Notes under the pieces: model-generated
Told to the model about the DNA's origin: nothing
Database searches by the model: none
What the model saw: the letters and a program-made list of their open reading frames with translations, nothing else
Part shown: positions 23,084 through 38,944 of the stretch, piece by piece
Numbering within the stretch: position 1 is the stretch's first letter
Layout of the letters: the number at the start of each line of letters is the position of its first letter
Source of the DNA: Symbiodinium natans
Lineage: Eukaryota; Sar; Dinophyceae; Suessiales; Symbiodiniaceae
DNA: 64,000 nt
Assembly (NCBI GenBank): GCA_905221605.1
Contig: CAJNDS010002204.1
Span: forward strand, 342,501 to 406,500
Direction of reading: 5' to 3'
Program-made: the position numbers and the translations under genes

Positions 23084-24061
23084 ATGGTCGCTGCAGTCGA
23101 GAGGTTCCCATGCTGGAAGTTCATTCTTTGCTGCCTGGCGTGCCTCGCCGGTGCCCTCACTGGACATCACCTCTGGCAGAACTATTGGCAGCAGTACAGC
23201 GATGTCTCACTCCTGAAGGCTCCGGGGTGGGGACTGCCGATGTAGAGTGGGTTTGGTTCCAACTCTGGGTGATCCCTTCTGAGGCTTATCACGGCATAGA
23301 TCCTTCTGTTGTTCCGGGAAGTCAAATTCAAGATGCTGGTGCCGTCGACTTTGTCGCGGCCGGTGTCGACTCTGAGCACGGAGGGTGCTTCATGAACGCG
23401 GGCACAACCTACTGCGTGGCACCGATCGTCACAAACGGCACGATCCACCATAGTGTTGGAGGTGCACCACGGTATGGAAGCTTCGACTACTTTGCCGTGG
23501 GCGTTGACTGTTGTTCGTGCCTAGGCTGAGTTGAGATCACTGAGCGACATCTAGGCAGTAGATCTTTGGTGTCTGGTCTTCATAGATGCTTTGATGAGTG
23601 CTGCTTTGCGGGTGCTTAGACTTTCGGCCAAGGTGTCCGAACATCAACTTCAGATGTGGTGCCTGGAGGCATCCTTGGGCAGAGGGCGGAATTCGTTCCA
23701 CAGACTTGGAAGCCAGACCGTTTTTCCGGCTGGCCGTTGATGGCTGGGCCAGCACATACCGCAAGACTTCGAGTCACCCCCTGTTCTTTGAATGGGTGGA
23801 GTCGCCGGTGGCGCACTGGCCGCTCCTTTGCACCCGTAGTCGCCCTCGATAGTGTTTTGTGCCTCAACGACGCACATGTCGTATCAAGTGCTGTCGCAAG
23901 AGATCAGGAAGAGCCTGCGGCACCAATTCCTCAAGCGGCTCTTGTTGGCGCTGGCTATGTGCTCTGCTCTAGTCTTGGCCTTCACTCTGACATTGTCACG
24001 CGTCCTGCAGGACCCATGTGAGAGCAACAAAACCTGTAAGAGTTCGTGGCTGACTCTGTAG
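23084..24061 (+). CDS. dinoflagellate-type membrane protein with Cys-rich outer domain
   Basis: No function is known to me, but the pattern (short cytosolic N-terminus, membrane anchor, domain with YCVAPI and FWAVG/FAVGVDCC motifs, then a second conserved block and a second membrane segment) is one I associate with dinoflagellate-expanded families. Here: ATG 23084 starts MVAAVERFPCWK followed by an anchor (FILCCLACLAGAL); 23245-23524 or so carries DPSVVPGSQIQDAG, TTYCVAPIV and YFAVGVDCC; 23620-23807 or so carries CGAWRHPWAEGGIR, FFRLAVDGWASTYR and HPLFFEWV; 23880-24061 carries a second hydrophobic helix (LLLALAMCSALVLAFTL) and the stop. The 23525-23619 intron is GC-AG and keeps frame (CLDFRPRC). 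Other joins were not resolved. Confidence 0.65.
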
Positions 24062-24098
24062 CTATTTGTAGCTACAATTCAGCCACTCATGCCTGCAG

Positions 24099-24442
24099 GC
24101 CCTGGTGGTTCACGGCTTCGCTTCGCCCTTGAATGCCCCCGCGCCGCCAGAGGGATTCGAGGCAGCTTGGGCGCGGTTCCTGCCACAGATGCTGGAAAGT
24201 TACAAGGACCGGACCACATGGATTCGGTTGGAGGTTGATTCAGGTTGACCATACCCTGGTTCTCACGTTCCGTGTTCCGCCTTTTCATGCTCTGTTCCTT
24301 GACCTAAGAAGTAGATCGTGCAGTATGCATGCGGCAGATATACGCAGGAGAGCCAGCTACAGCAGAACGCACCGTCATTCACAGAAAGCCCGGAGAGCCT
24401 CTACGGAGCTGTTGACACTTCGTCGACGAGCCAGTCTGCCTA
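24099..24442 (+). CDS. two candidate exons, C-terminal part of unknown protein
   Basis: After an AG at 24097-24098 a frame reads ALVVHGFASPLNAPAPPEGF and then AAWARFLPQMLESYKDRTTW, ending near a GT donor at about 24227. A second frame, about 24312-24442, reads IVQYACGRYTQESQLQ and then SPESLYGAVDTSSTSQSA before a stop. Composition is protein-like in both. They may be the tail of the membrane family gene immediately upstream or a separate small gene. No family was recognised. Confidence 0.4.
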
Positions 24443-25667
24443 ATGCAACATGCCATGTCCTATCATGTCGCTTCTTATGGCAGAACCAGCTGACAGGCTT
24501 CCCGTGGACAAAAGTTCATAAACCTTCTCCAGCATCCACTCGATGTGCCATTGAAGGGTAAGTCGCCGTACGTAGCTGCTACTCTGCGTGTGTTGCCTCG
24601 CTTCAAAAAGCGACCCTCTCGGCCGGGGCCTGCCCGCCGGCGAGTCCCCTGGTCCTGATGCCAATGCACCGTCCGCTCGCGACACCTGCCAGCTAGTAGG
24701 GGGGGTACCCATTCCAAGCAGAAGTACCGAGCAAAAGGTCGCAAACACGGCTGAAGCGAGATTGGAGGTGGGGTACCTGCTTATGCATTTTATGCTACCG
24801 TATGCTATCCAGATCCCTACGGCCCGAGGCCACGGCGGATTCAGTGCGTCCTGAGTCCCAACATGAAAGCGCCAGATTTGGATCGCACGATACACGGACA
24901 CGGACCCTTCAACTTTTGGTGTGTGGGGATTCGGGCATGACAAAGGCCAAACACTCTTGTTGCCCGTTATTCCGCAGAGCCTTCAAGCAGTCGAGTTGCT
25001 GCGAGTACAGCACGGGGTCAAACGGGGTTAAGGGTTTTGGGTGTGGGGATTTATGCAACATGTCATGCAAATGCTTCGGATGGCGGCTCGAAAGAGCATT
25101 TCGCTCTTTGGTAGTGAAGCAGTGCTATGCCAGGATTTTTGGCTTCCCCTGCTAGGGTCTGTTTTCGACGGATGTTAGCAGACATAAGGTATAGGTTCGG
25201 AAATCTTAACACATTGCTACTTACTTACTTGTACCTGAACCGTACATCGCTTGTCCTGATTTCAAGAAGACGGCACAAGATGCCGTAAGACAATGGCCAA
25301 GATACACATAGCTACACTCATACGACTCACGCATCACCATGGTGGGGGTCCCCCGGCCATGGCGGCCATGGCGGCCCTGGGGGCCGGAGCTGAGCCAGAT
25401 GCGGGACTGCCTTCGTCCTCTCCCTGCCTGGCATCCGCTGGGCCGGCTCGAGCTGCAGACGCAGCTGCCACTTTGATCAATTCAGATGGGAAGCAAGGGA
25501 GAGACCGTGGAGAGATGGGGAAAGGCTAAGAGAGGAGAAGACTTGAAATCATGTATCTTCACGCGTCAACCCTCCCTCCCCGTCCCCTCCCCCCCTAACA
25601 TTTGCGATGGCTTTGGGAGAAGAGGAAAGACGGAAATGAGTAATGAGGTGCCAAATTCATTCGACAG
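24443..25667. other. no firm gene
   Basis: A 78-codon + frame at 25293-25529 is Ala/Gly-rich (CATGGCGGC repeats near 25355) and has no domain. The frame at 24588-24854 reads like protein in part (RDTCQLVGGVPIPSRS) but was not recognised. Confidence 0.4.
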
Positions 25668-25788
25668 GTGCAGCATCTATGAGTGTTTGGACAAGGGTCT
25701 CTTCGAAGAGGTGCCGTGCTTGGTGCCTGATGTTGCATCTCTAGAGAGGCAGAAGGTGCAGAAAGCATTCACGCAGCACATTGAGCTT
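25668..25788 (+). CDS. candidate exon of unknown protein upstream of CFAP100
   Basis: An AG at 25666-25667 precedes a 40-codon frame reading CSIYECLDKGLFEEVPC and then VASLERQKVQKAFTQHIEL, followed by a GT donor at 25789. It is strongly protein-like. It is either an upstream exon of the CFAP100 gene or the end of the preceding gene; the known CFAP100 N-terminus is variable, so I cannot decide. Confidence 0.45.
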
Positions 25789-26087
25789 GTCCGTGCTTCT
25801 TGCACCACGTTTTTTCACCTCGTCTTCTGTGAGTTGATCTCAAGCTTTAGATAGAACATGCCCCTGACATACCATGTAGACTTGGAGCCACCTGGCGCAA
25901 CTAGCCTCAAAGTTTGTGGCAGCGCAGAACAATCTTCAACTTATGTTACGTATAGATGCCTAGATAGTGGCCGCTGAAAAATGGCAGCCAAGATGGAGGA
26001 GCCACCTGTAATCCAATGTGCAGGTTTGTGCACTTAGATTCACCTTTGACGCGAGTTGCGTGGCCTGTCGTGGCCTCGAACCGTCAG

Positions 26088-30112
<4,025 letters not shown>

Positions 30113-31111
30113 GCCTTTCTTCCAGTGCCGCTCGAGTCCCTTGAATGGAGTGCTACAAGAGAGGAGAGAAGAAGCCCCAGACTCTAAGGACGTGTCGTGC
30201 AAGAGGATGATGGCTACGAGGAGGCTGTTCGCGAGCACAATATCTTCGGAATATGGTTGGATAAGGAAGGTGTCCCGAACGCCCAGCAACCAGAGCCTTA
30301 GTTGCAAGCGGTCATTCTGGCCGGTGACACTCATGATTCTCGAATCCTTTGTGCAGATCTATGTGCTTGTGTGACTAAGGAAAAAGCGGAAACCTGATGC
30401 CGGCCACTCAACGTGTCACACAATGCCCTGGCACGAACCGCAAAATGTGGTTCTCGGTGCGAGGCAAGCAAGGATCAGGCAGCAAGACTGGGGAACAGAT
30501 TGGAGCTGCATGCGTTCCATCGATAGGCAAAGTTTCACACATTGGCCTGATGGCTCCTCGCTGCTGCCCGTCGGTGATGGCCTCTGGACAGGGTCGAGGG
30601 AGTCACGGGAATTCAACGAACCCTCAGCGCTTTCCGGCTGCTCGGACTGTCACAATACTGAGACAAAATCGGCAACGGGCGCAGATGGGAGAAGGGTGTA
30701 GTGGTTCGGCGTACAAGGGGCAGGTGTGAGACTGATGCGACCTTGGCTTAACCTGGGAGAGTTTTTTTTTCTCATCTTCTACTCCTCGTAATTGCCTGCC
30801 TTATGCTTTCAGGCGCGTGATCTCTGCGAAGACTTCGCAGCGAGTGAAGGCCCTGCGGCGGAGGCGAGTGCCGTGAGCAATTAGCTTCAGCATTTTCAGG
30901 AGGCGGAGGCTGCAAGACAAACCCAACACCCGTGAGCAATTTTTTTTGCGAATTCTTTGCGTCGTGAGACGAGAGAAGCCCCTCCCAGTCTATTCGCACG
31001 TGAAGATGTGTGAAGCTTGTCTGACGATTCTGACGTTGTGTTCCTCTCGCAGCCGTTTAAGCTCATTGCTTTCCCTGATTGGATTCGTCCATCTCGTTTC
31101 AGCTTCGGATG
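30113..31111. other. no firm gene; possible upstream Mei2-like exons
   Basis: Frames at 30397-30729 have no domain. A frame after an AG near 30812 reads DLCEDFAASEGPAAEAS and could be an N-terminal exon of the Mei2-like gene. A T-run lies at 30763-30772. Confidence 0.35.
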
Positions 31112-32780
31112 ATTGGCATGCCAAAGAGTGGCGCTTTTGGTCTTGGCCGGAGCAGTCCCACGGCTGAACTTTCCAACACAGTGGCCATCACTGATGCAAA
31201 GTGGAACTGGCCAGTGGTCGATCAACAGGTTGTGTCGCTGTTGTCAGAGTTCGGAGAGATCGCCAGGCTTGATACCAGCCTCGTCACAGTAGCAGGCTGC
31301 CTCCTCGTCACGTTCTTCGATGTTCGCTGTTCCCAACGTTTGATGTTGTCTGGGATCGCCACAACGAAGCCGTTTCCTCCCGCTGCACACGACTGCCGCA
31401 CGGTCCGTGTAAATATGCTGGCCTTTGCGGAGAGAGTCGGGGAAGCCAGCGGAGGATTCAGCCAGCCCTTTCGCCTGCATTAGATGTTCCATGATGTTGC
31501 TTTCGCATGCTGCGGCTGTTGCCACGGGGCGGATCGTCGACCAAGGTTCGGTGAGCTTGCAGACATCTCTCTCCAGGGCGATGCGACTCGGAGTCACTAG
31601 GTCACTGGGACATGCTCAAGGTTGGAATCACATGGCATGTTCACATTGGAAGTGTGCCAGTCTACGAGGCTGCCATCGTCGAGTTCTACGACATTCGCTC
31701 CGGCCACATGCTGCTTGCTGCTTCACAGGGCACTGCGGTTCCCTGGGTGTGGCAGCAGCTCGTCCTGATAAGCAATGTGTTGCAGTGAGACATCAGGGGC
31801 ATATTATAACCAGGAAGTTGTGATTACGAGGCCATCCATGCTGGATGCCAGCAAGATGGAGAGCCCCGAGATGACAGGCCCTGAGGACTTGTTGCAATTG
31901 ATTGGTGCAGAGCCTCTGGCGGGCCTTCTTCATGCAGCGCAAGGCCAAGTTTCCCCGGAGGATGACGGTTCGCTTGGGTCACCTCAGGACGACAAGAAGG
32001 GGGCACAGGCAGCAGAGCGTGGCAATCGGCCTCTCCGCACCAAAGTGTCCAACAAAGAGTTTCAGAAGTACGACATTGATGTGGACAGGATTCAGCTCGG
32101 AAAAGATCCGCGTACAACCGTTATGGTCAGAAACATTCCCAATGGATGTAGCCGCAAGTGCTTCCTGCAGTTCCTGGAGAAGAACGCTCTTGGAGACAGG
32201 TTCACCTTTTTCTACATGCCTTGCAAAGAGCACCGAAACGTCCCTGCCGGCTTTGCGTTCATTAACTTTGTTTCCCCCATGGACGTCCTGAAGCTTTTTG
32301 TGCTCTTGAAGACCCTTGGCTGGAAGAGTCCACGTGCAACTCATCTTCTGGCATCATCTGCATCATGCTGTCATGTCACAGGACCGGATCGTGGAGCGAC
32401 TTCATGAAGAACCAATCCAAAGCTCCTGCCCTCAGTTACGCGCGATTTCAAGGCCTGGACCTGTGATTGTTGCACGTATTCTAATCTTGTCGTCTCAGTT
32501 GCTGATTGTTGGCTTAGGCTGTTGGGTCAGAAGATGTTAGAAGGTTATTTTGGATCCAAGACGTGCCTTACCAAAAGCGGATGCCCTTGGCTATGCAGGT
32601 CACCAAGAACTTTCCGACCACTTCAGCAGCTCTGCTGTCCTTCACGAACAGGAGCCGTTTTTTGAGTCGAATGAGTCGAAGACACTGGCATTCCGGTGGA
32701 GTTGGTCTGTGCAACAGGACCCAGAGAAACGGCCCATCTTCCGCCCCGAGAATCTGACAAAGTCTGAAAACCTGTTCTAG
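31112..32780 (+). CDS. Mei2-like RNA-binding protein
   Basis: Mei2-like proteins have three RRMs, the last being a distinctive RRM_2-type domain; in yeast and plants they act in meiosis and growth. RRM1-like exon 31112-31480 carries FGEIARLDTSLVTVAGCLL, VTFFDVRCSQ and FPPAAHDCRTVRVNM. RRM2 remnant about 31650-31730 carries YEAAIVEFYDIRSG. The main exon, about 31775-32301, ends in RTTVMVRNIPN, FTFFYMPCKEHRNVPAGFAF and INFVSPMDVLKLF. Exon 32382-32452 carries WSDFMKNQSKAPALSYARFQ; 32599-32651 carries HQELSDHFSSSAVLHEQ; 32718-32780 carries DPEKRPIFRPENL and the stop. The last three introns start GC (32302), GC (32453) and GA (32652) and splice in frame through the conserved ARFQG-HQEL and HEQ-DPEKRP joins. 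Start codon and the link between RRM2 and the main exon were not resolved. Confidence 0.85.
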
Positions 32781-34769
32781 CCTCAGGAATAGCTCTGGAC
32801 TACTATGTATGCACTGGACATCTTTCGACCCTCGTTTGTCTGAGGGCCATGGTCACTCCCCCGGCCCTACAGATGCCGGCGTCCTTCATGCCAGGCAGAG
32901 ATCTCGGTGAATATTTCCAGGCCTGAACGCTCAGCCGACTGCGTTGCATGATGCAGGCGGTTACGATGAGAATCCTGGCCTGGGAATTTTCGGGCCAGGA
33001 GAGCAGCCGTCTGACAGCGATATGGAAGTTTTTTGTGAGCACAAGCGGCTGAGTGTCCTTCTGTGTGGCCGCCTCGTAGCTCCTCGTACTCAGGTCTCTG
33101 GACAAGCTTGGCAACCTCAAGGGCATGCACGAGACGTCTTCCCAGGTTGACAAGGACTGCTCCCATGCTGCCTCCGTGGGGCTTCGTTGTGTCGATGGGA
33201 TCTTTATGGATGGTCTCAGGGCAAGATCAGCGGCTTGCCGATGTACTTGAAGCCGGACAACTTTGCCATTGGAGCGTGAGCTCAAGTTTGGAGGTGCACA
33301 AGGTGCGGTCACGGTGAGGTCTTGCAGCCTTGGTAGCTTTCGGACAAATTGAGCCTGTGAGGTTTCTGTCACAGGTTCCTGATGTACGTGCGCTTCTTCG
33401 ACTGAACAGGTCTAAGGGGCTCTATGTTGATATAGCTTTGCCTCAAAAATCTGTCCATGAACAATGGCAAGGGGCGAGCGTCGCTTGTGAGCCCTCTCGA
33501 GTGTCCACAGTTGCCGGGCGTTTCTCTCAGACCTGGGCGCAGAGATACTCTGTGTCTTGTGGTTACTGAGTTACTGTGGCTATTGCGGTTTGAAGCTGTC
33601 AAGCGTCTGTGTCTCTGTATGTGCGCCTCCTGCGTTCGGGCTGGGAACTACCGGAAACCAGTTTTCCGTTTCTGAAGTGACTTTTTCGAGCTCAAGAAGC
33701 TCATTAGACTTTCTTGTGCTGAGAGGTGGGCCAAGCCGTTGGGGTGGGTAAGCTTAGAAGTCTGTTGGCATGAGGTCCGGCATGAGGTCCACCTCCGTAC
33801 CTTGAGAGTCTGACAGCACTGTTTCAATTGCTCGAGTGTGATGTCATCTGGAGCGATTTCAGGATGCCATTCTTCTTTTGCAGCAGTTTTGCAGCACAGT
33901 TGTGTGATGTAGCATCCGTACTCTAGGTGGCATTCCTGCCTACCTTGACGTTGGCGTACCTTGATGTTGGCGGCCGAAGCCAAGCTTCCACATGCGAGCG
34001 GACTACGAAGTTTCAGTGCCACGGGTTGACTGCAAGCTGTCTACGAATTTTTTTTCTGCTCGCAAAGCCGGCCGGCTTTGGGGCATCGTGTGCCCTCAAC
34101 CCTCCCAGAAGGCACAGGCCCAGCACTGGAGGGTGAATCTTAGGCAGCACGATGCCAAGATGCCTACGAGATGACAGACTTTGCCATGGTGACAATGCGC
34201 ATGCTGAATTTGGCCAATGTTTCATTCACGGCCAAAGACTGCGGCAACCAGGCCCAATGAGGCCTCTTTGGCCAGGGTCCCTCACAATAATGAGTGTGTG
34301 CAAAGCACGCTGGAAGCGAGGTCTCGAAGTCTCGAAGCATTCTTGCGTGAGCTGTTTCTCGTACAGTTTGCTCGAAAAGGGCTATACAAGCGACGAGTGC
34401 TGGCGGCGGAGTTTAGCCCGCTTTTGTCGGATGCGTAGCCTGGCTAGTACGGTAGCGTGCACTATTTCCGACCGTCCTGATCCTCAGAAGTCGGCTCTGC
34501 TGCCGCACTCAATTCTGTTTCAAAAACATCGCTCGACCCATGGATGCGCAAGGTGGACCACCAAAAGCCCGTTTCAAGCTGCAACTGTAGATGCAGTGTA
34601 GTGTGGCATTAAGCAGTTAGTCCGCTGCAACATGCCAGCTAGCTGTTTCATGGAGCAGTACATGGGGCACGATGTGTAGACCATGACGCATTATCTGTGC
34701 TTGGCTCCAGCGACCTTTGCATCGCTTTCATTGGTTAGTGTGCGCAGAGCGTACGCGAAGGACAGTGCC
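32781..34769. other. no recognisable gene
   Basis: Small protein-like frames occur (near 33228-33280, GKISGLPMYLKPDNFAIGA; near 34170-34255, MTDFAMVTMRMLNLANVSF) but each is isolated and unidentified. The 189-codon minus-strand frame at 32803-33372 lacks a domain and is probably chance. Confidence 0.4.
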
Positions 34770-36154
34770 ATGAGAAAGCGCCCCGCCACTTCCAATTTGG
34801 GCTCAGCTCTTCTATTTGTGGTGTGTGGTGCACAGGCGCAGCTCCCGGCAAGTTACCACGAGCAGCTTCAGGACCACTTTGACTCGGCCAACAACAATAC
34901 CTGGCCACAAGCCTATTATGTGAACTCAACCTACTGGAAGCCTGGGAGCAAGTCACCTATCTTCCTCTGTGTGGGTGGAGAAGGCCCGCCACTGGATAGT
35001 TCTGCTGTCAACCACTCGGTTCACTGCAACCTCGCGGTGGAATGGCTTCGTGACAAGGGGGCTTTGATGTTTGCCCTAGAGCGCTTTGACTGGTTTTGCT
35101 GGTAGAGGTTTTAAAACCGTTCGAATGTTCTGCAGAAAGAAACTGACAGTTGTTGACGATTGGTGTCTAGATGAGATGCTTCAGCATCCTTTCAGAGCTG
35201 AGGCATCGGTACTACGGCTGTCACAACAGATCCGCGTGCCCTGTAGAAGACCTGGATGCTCCAGACTCTCTGCGCTTCTTGTCTTCGCGGCAGGCTGTGG
35301 AAGACGTAGCTCACTTTGTAAGGGCTATGAAGGTCCAGTACAAGCTGACGCTGCAAAACCGTTGGATGACCTGGGGTGGGAGCTACCCAGGGATGCTGGC
35401 AGCATGGTCAAGGCTGAAGCATCCTGAACTGATCCATGCCTCTATTGCATCTTCTGCACCAGTTGCAGCGACCTACGACATGCCCCAGTACCTGGACCAT
35501 GTGGCTTATGCTTACACGGTTGCCGACAGCGGTGTCGGTGGCAGCCTTGCTTGCAGAGACGCAATCAGAAAAGGGCACTCTTGGGTCGAGGCTCGCTTTA
35601 TGGCGAGTGATGTGGCGGCCGTCACGGAAAAGTTCGGGCTAGCTGAAGGAAGCCTCGGATCACTTGTCCCAGCCTCGGTGGCATTGCCTTATTGCTCGTG
35701 GGAAACCGGTTTGATCATCCGAGCGATTCCTGGAGGGTGTGGTACCCTAACCGGCATGACGGACGAGAGAGACGGAGGGAGAGAGAGAGACAGAGAGTGT
35801 GAGCGTGAAGAGTGGCAACGAAACACTCCAAAACACCACTGGGGGCCGTCAAGGCACGGCGCCTTAAACTTTCACCTCGGACAGAGCAGCGGGCCAGCGT
35901 TGCCGGGGTCCTCTTAGGGGGGCAGAAGACGAAGAAGAGAGTGTGAGCACGCCCGTTTGGGCGGCTTCTCCCTCCGGGGGGGGGGGCTAATTAAGTGCGA
36001 CGGAAGGAAGGAAGGAAGAGAGAGAGAAAACCACTTTAGGGCCCCTCCCCCCCCCCCACGGCCAAGCGGGTTCGCGGCAGTCCAAGCTCGGTCCTCAACG
36101 GTCTTCATCGGGTCCCTTTGGAGTGGTCAGTTTCACCTAAAGCGAGCAGCAGCA

Positions 36155-36186
<32 letters not shown>

Positions 36187-36214
36187 AGAAGAAGAGGAAG
36201 AAGAAGAAGAAGAG

Positions 36215-36249
<35 letters not shown>

Positions 36250-36849
36250 GGAAGAAGAAGAAAAATAGAAAGAAGAAGAAGAAAAATAGAAAGAATAAGA
36301 AGGATAATAAGAAGGATAATAAGAAGGATAATAAGAAGGAGAGGAATCAGAAGAAACGAGAGAAAACCCCTCAGACGTGGGGGCGCGCAGACTGTGTGGG
36401 GGGCTCGCCCCCCCAGGCCCCAAGAAAGAGAGAACGAAATAAAGAAATAAACAAGTAAAGAAATAAAGAAATAAAGAAATACAGAAATAAAGAAACAAAG
36501 AAATAAACAAAGAAATAAAGAAATAAAGAAATAAAGAAATAAAGAAATAAAGAAATAAAGAAATAAAGAAATAAAGAAATAAAGAAATAAAGAAATAAAG
36601 AAATAAAGAAATAAAGAAATAAAGAAATAAAGAAATAAATAAAGAAATAAAGAAATAAAGAAATAAAGAAACAAAGAAATAAAGAAAATAAAGAAATAAA
36701 GAAATAAAGAAATAAAGAAATAAAGAAATAAAGAAATAAAGAAATAAAGAAATAAAGAAATAAAGAAATAAAGAAATAAAGAAATAAAGAAATAAAGAAA
36801 TAAAGAAATAGAGAAATAGAGAAATAAAGAAATAAAGAAAAGACAGAGG

Positions 36850-36881
<32 letters not shown>

Positions 36882-38187
36882 AAGAAATCGAGAGCAGCGG
36901 CAAATATCAGCAACTGTTTTTGACAAAAAGAGCTGCCTGTCTGGAGACCAATCGCCTGAATGCTGTTGGAATTCTTTTTTATCCTGCCGGGATCCGTTCT
37001 TCCAAGGACAGTCGCATCGCCTTCGGTTCAAGTGGAGTAGCTGACTTCCCCGCCCAGGAGAATGACCCGCTGTGCACAGAGCCTGCCTGCAACATTGCCA
37101 AAGTCTGTGCAGTCATGACAAACGAGTCCTTGGGTGATGAAGTGCAGCGGCTTGTTCAACTTCGCAAGCTGCAGAAAATCTCAGGGCTTCCGCAAATGGG
37201 AACACTCCGGGTGAACCGAGCTTTGGGCCGGGCATCGTCGTTGCGCATGGGCCTCCATGGCATCTACCGCCAAGGGTCTGGGCTCCCGGACTTCTGGTTT
37301 TACCAGACATGCAAGGAGTTTGGGTTCTACCAAACATGTGCAGCCGCGGGGGGTTGCATGTTCGTTCGCGGCTTGGCAAAAGCAATAGTCTCAGATCTTG
37401 TTAGCCTTTTACCCTTCAAGGACCCGGTATGCGGTGAAACAAAGTGGATACGTGGTTGTCACGACGTACACAAAGCCGTCAAGCAAGAAGGAATAATCAA
37501 CATACACTAGGCAACACACAAAGAAATGATAGTGAGCCGGTGCTGTTTGCTTCAACCATGCGCAACGCCCATAAGTTCTCCCTCGCTGTAGCGGGTTCAT
37601 TATCGTTCTTGATTGTTGTTAATCACCTCGTCTTTGGTTGCATCCTGAACGCTTCGCTGGAAGGCGGTCTAGACAATGCAAGCTTCTACGCCGCTGGATG
37701 CGTAAAACAGTTTAACATCAGTGTGGCAGACGTCCAAAGCAACATCGATGCTACAAACTACCACTACGGTGGGCGGGAGCCACTTGATGCCAAGGGCAAG
37801 CTGGGCCGCTGTGTGATGTTTCCCAATGGCCAGGTCGATCCTTGGTCAACACAGAGTGTGCTTCAAGCCCCGAGCCGTGACCTTCCCATCTTGATGATTG
37901 CAGGGGCATCGCACCATGCATGGACTTGGCCGTCACGACCAGATGACCAAGAGAGTGTTATGGCAGCCCGGACGACCATCCGACAGCAGGCAAACACTTT
38001 CCTCAGACAATCTTGTAGCGAGGATTCTTTAGACAATGGCCACAGCAACAACAATGTGGTGTGGATCCTTGCGTGTGTCGTTGCAAGCATCGTTCTGCTT
38101 GCCCTCACCGTTACAGCAGTGCGGCGGTGCCGCAGGCCTCGAAGAAATGCCCTCTTGTCGTCGAACGTCAGCCTTCAGAACAGATAG
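34770..38187 (+). CDS. S28-family serine peptidase (Pro-X carboxypeptidase-like) with C-terminal membrane anchor
   Basis: S28 enzymes (PRCP, DPP7) cut beside proline, usually in lysosomes or outside the cell. Exon 34770-35080: signal-peptide-like start (ALLFVVCGAQA), then YHEQLQDHFD and PIFLCVGGEG. Exon 35203 to about 35650: HRYYGCHN, WGGSYPGMLAAWSRLKHPEL (catalytic Ser in GGSYPG) and ASIASSAPV. About 37034-37170: DFPAQENDPLC. About 37290-37370: FWFYQTCKEFGFYQTC. Final exon 37664-38187: GCVKQFNISVADVQS, FPNGQVDPWS (catalytic Asp), GASHHAWTWPS (catalytic His). After the domain come an Asn-rich linker, a hydrophobic helix (VVWILACVVASIVLLAL), an Arg-rich stop-transfer (RRCRRPRR) and a stop; such an anchor is unusual in this family. 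Introns at 35081 and 37371 are GC-AG and in frame. The triad is complete. Confidence 0.9.
35755..36905. repeat. 1.1-kb purine microsatellite complex inside the S28 intron
   Basis: In order: (GAGA)n with GGAG at 35764-35800; a poly-G run and (GAAG)n at 35978-36027; poly-C at 36047-36057; (GAAGAA / GAGGAA)n at 36152-36290; (GGATAATAAGAA)n at 36300-36345; hairpin module GGGGGGCTCGCCCCCC plus AGGCCCC at 36388-36421; (GAAATAAA)n at 36437-36840; (GAGA)n at 36858-36885. Phe/Leu/Tyr-rich minus frames here are repeat translation. The whole block sits between S28 exons ending near 35650 and starting near 37034. Confidence 0.92.
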
Positions 38188-38572
38188 CACTCCATTAGTG
38201 AGAGAGTCCAAATTAGCATCCATTGAGCTTTACCAATACGCAAGCAAATCAGCGGATCAAAGCGGTGCCAAGATGGACTTTTGTGCAAAATGTGTCAGTG
38301 CTTCTGTCACATCCGTGCATCATTCTCAGAACCTCGAATCAATACACAGCGTCCACCAAACTTGTGGCAGGCTGTCGCGCGCATCGTGTTGATGGATGTC
38401 CATCGAGCTTGGGGTTCTGCACTTTGAACTCACTCAAAGAATAGTCGCAAGCCCTGGCGCGCATGCATGGGCACGCAAGCGGCTTTTTTTTCCAGGTGAT
38501 TCCATGGGTGCCATGGCCTTGGCATGCGAGGCCGGAAATACCTGTGAGCCGGTGCTCTGGGTTTAGTGCGGG
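38188..38572. other. no recognisable gene
   Basis: Spacer after the S28 stop; only short frames without features. Confidence 0.5.
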
Positions 38573-38944
38573 GTGTACGGCAGGCCGCATTTCCTGAGGG
38601 TACGCCGGAGGCACGGTGCTACAACTCTGTGCGCAAATGCATTGTGCTTGCCTTTGTCTGAGGAGGCTGCGTTGGCATTGGCCGCATGCTACTCTCTGCT
38701 CAGTGCAGAAGGCCTTCGGACGCCGTCTGGGCATGGTCTCTTGTGCATCGTTTCGTTTATTGTGTGTGAATTCTTTTTGATCGGCTTCAAAGGTGACCTT
38801 GCCCTGATCGAAGCGGATGTTGGCAAGGCATGGTCAGTTGCCTTCTCCGTGATTCTTTGGGCGCATTTGCAGTGGCGCGAATCGACGCCAGCGGCGCCAA
38901 ACGGTTCATTTGTCCAGAGTCTAGAGCAAGGACAGAGAGGTTGA
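38573..38944 (+). CDS. candidate exon of a membrane protein
   Basis: A 123-codon stop-free frame contains three hydrophobic stretches: AALALAACYSLL, GLLCIVSFIVCEFFLIGF and WSVAFSVILWAHL, separated by short charged loops, and ends at a stop at 38942-38944. This fits the end of a polytopic membrane protein. It has no ATG at its start (the first codon is GTG), so it is an exon if real. No family was recognised. Confidence 0.38.
   Translation: MYGRPHFLRVRRRHGATTLCANALCLPLSEEAALALAACYSLLSAEGLRTPSGHGLLCIVSFIVCEFFLIGFKGDLALIEADVGKAWSVAFSVILWAHLQWRESTPAAPNGSFVQSLEQGQRG

Noticed and set aside
36105-37031. 300-codon minus-strand frames in the S28 intron
   Set aside because: Same cause: repeat translation across GAAGAA and GAAATAAA tracts inside an intron.
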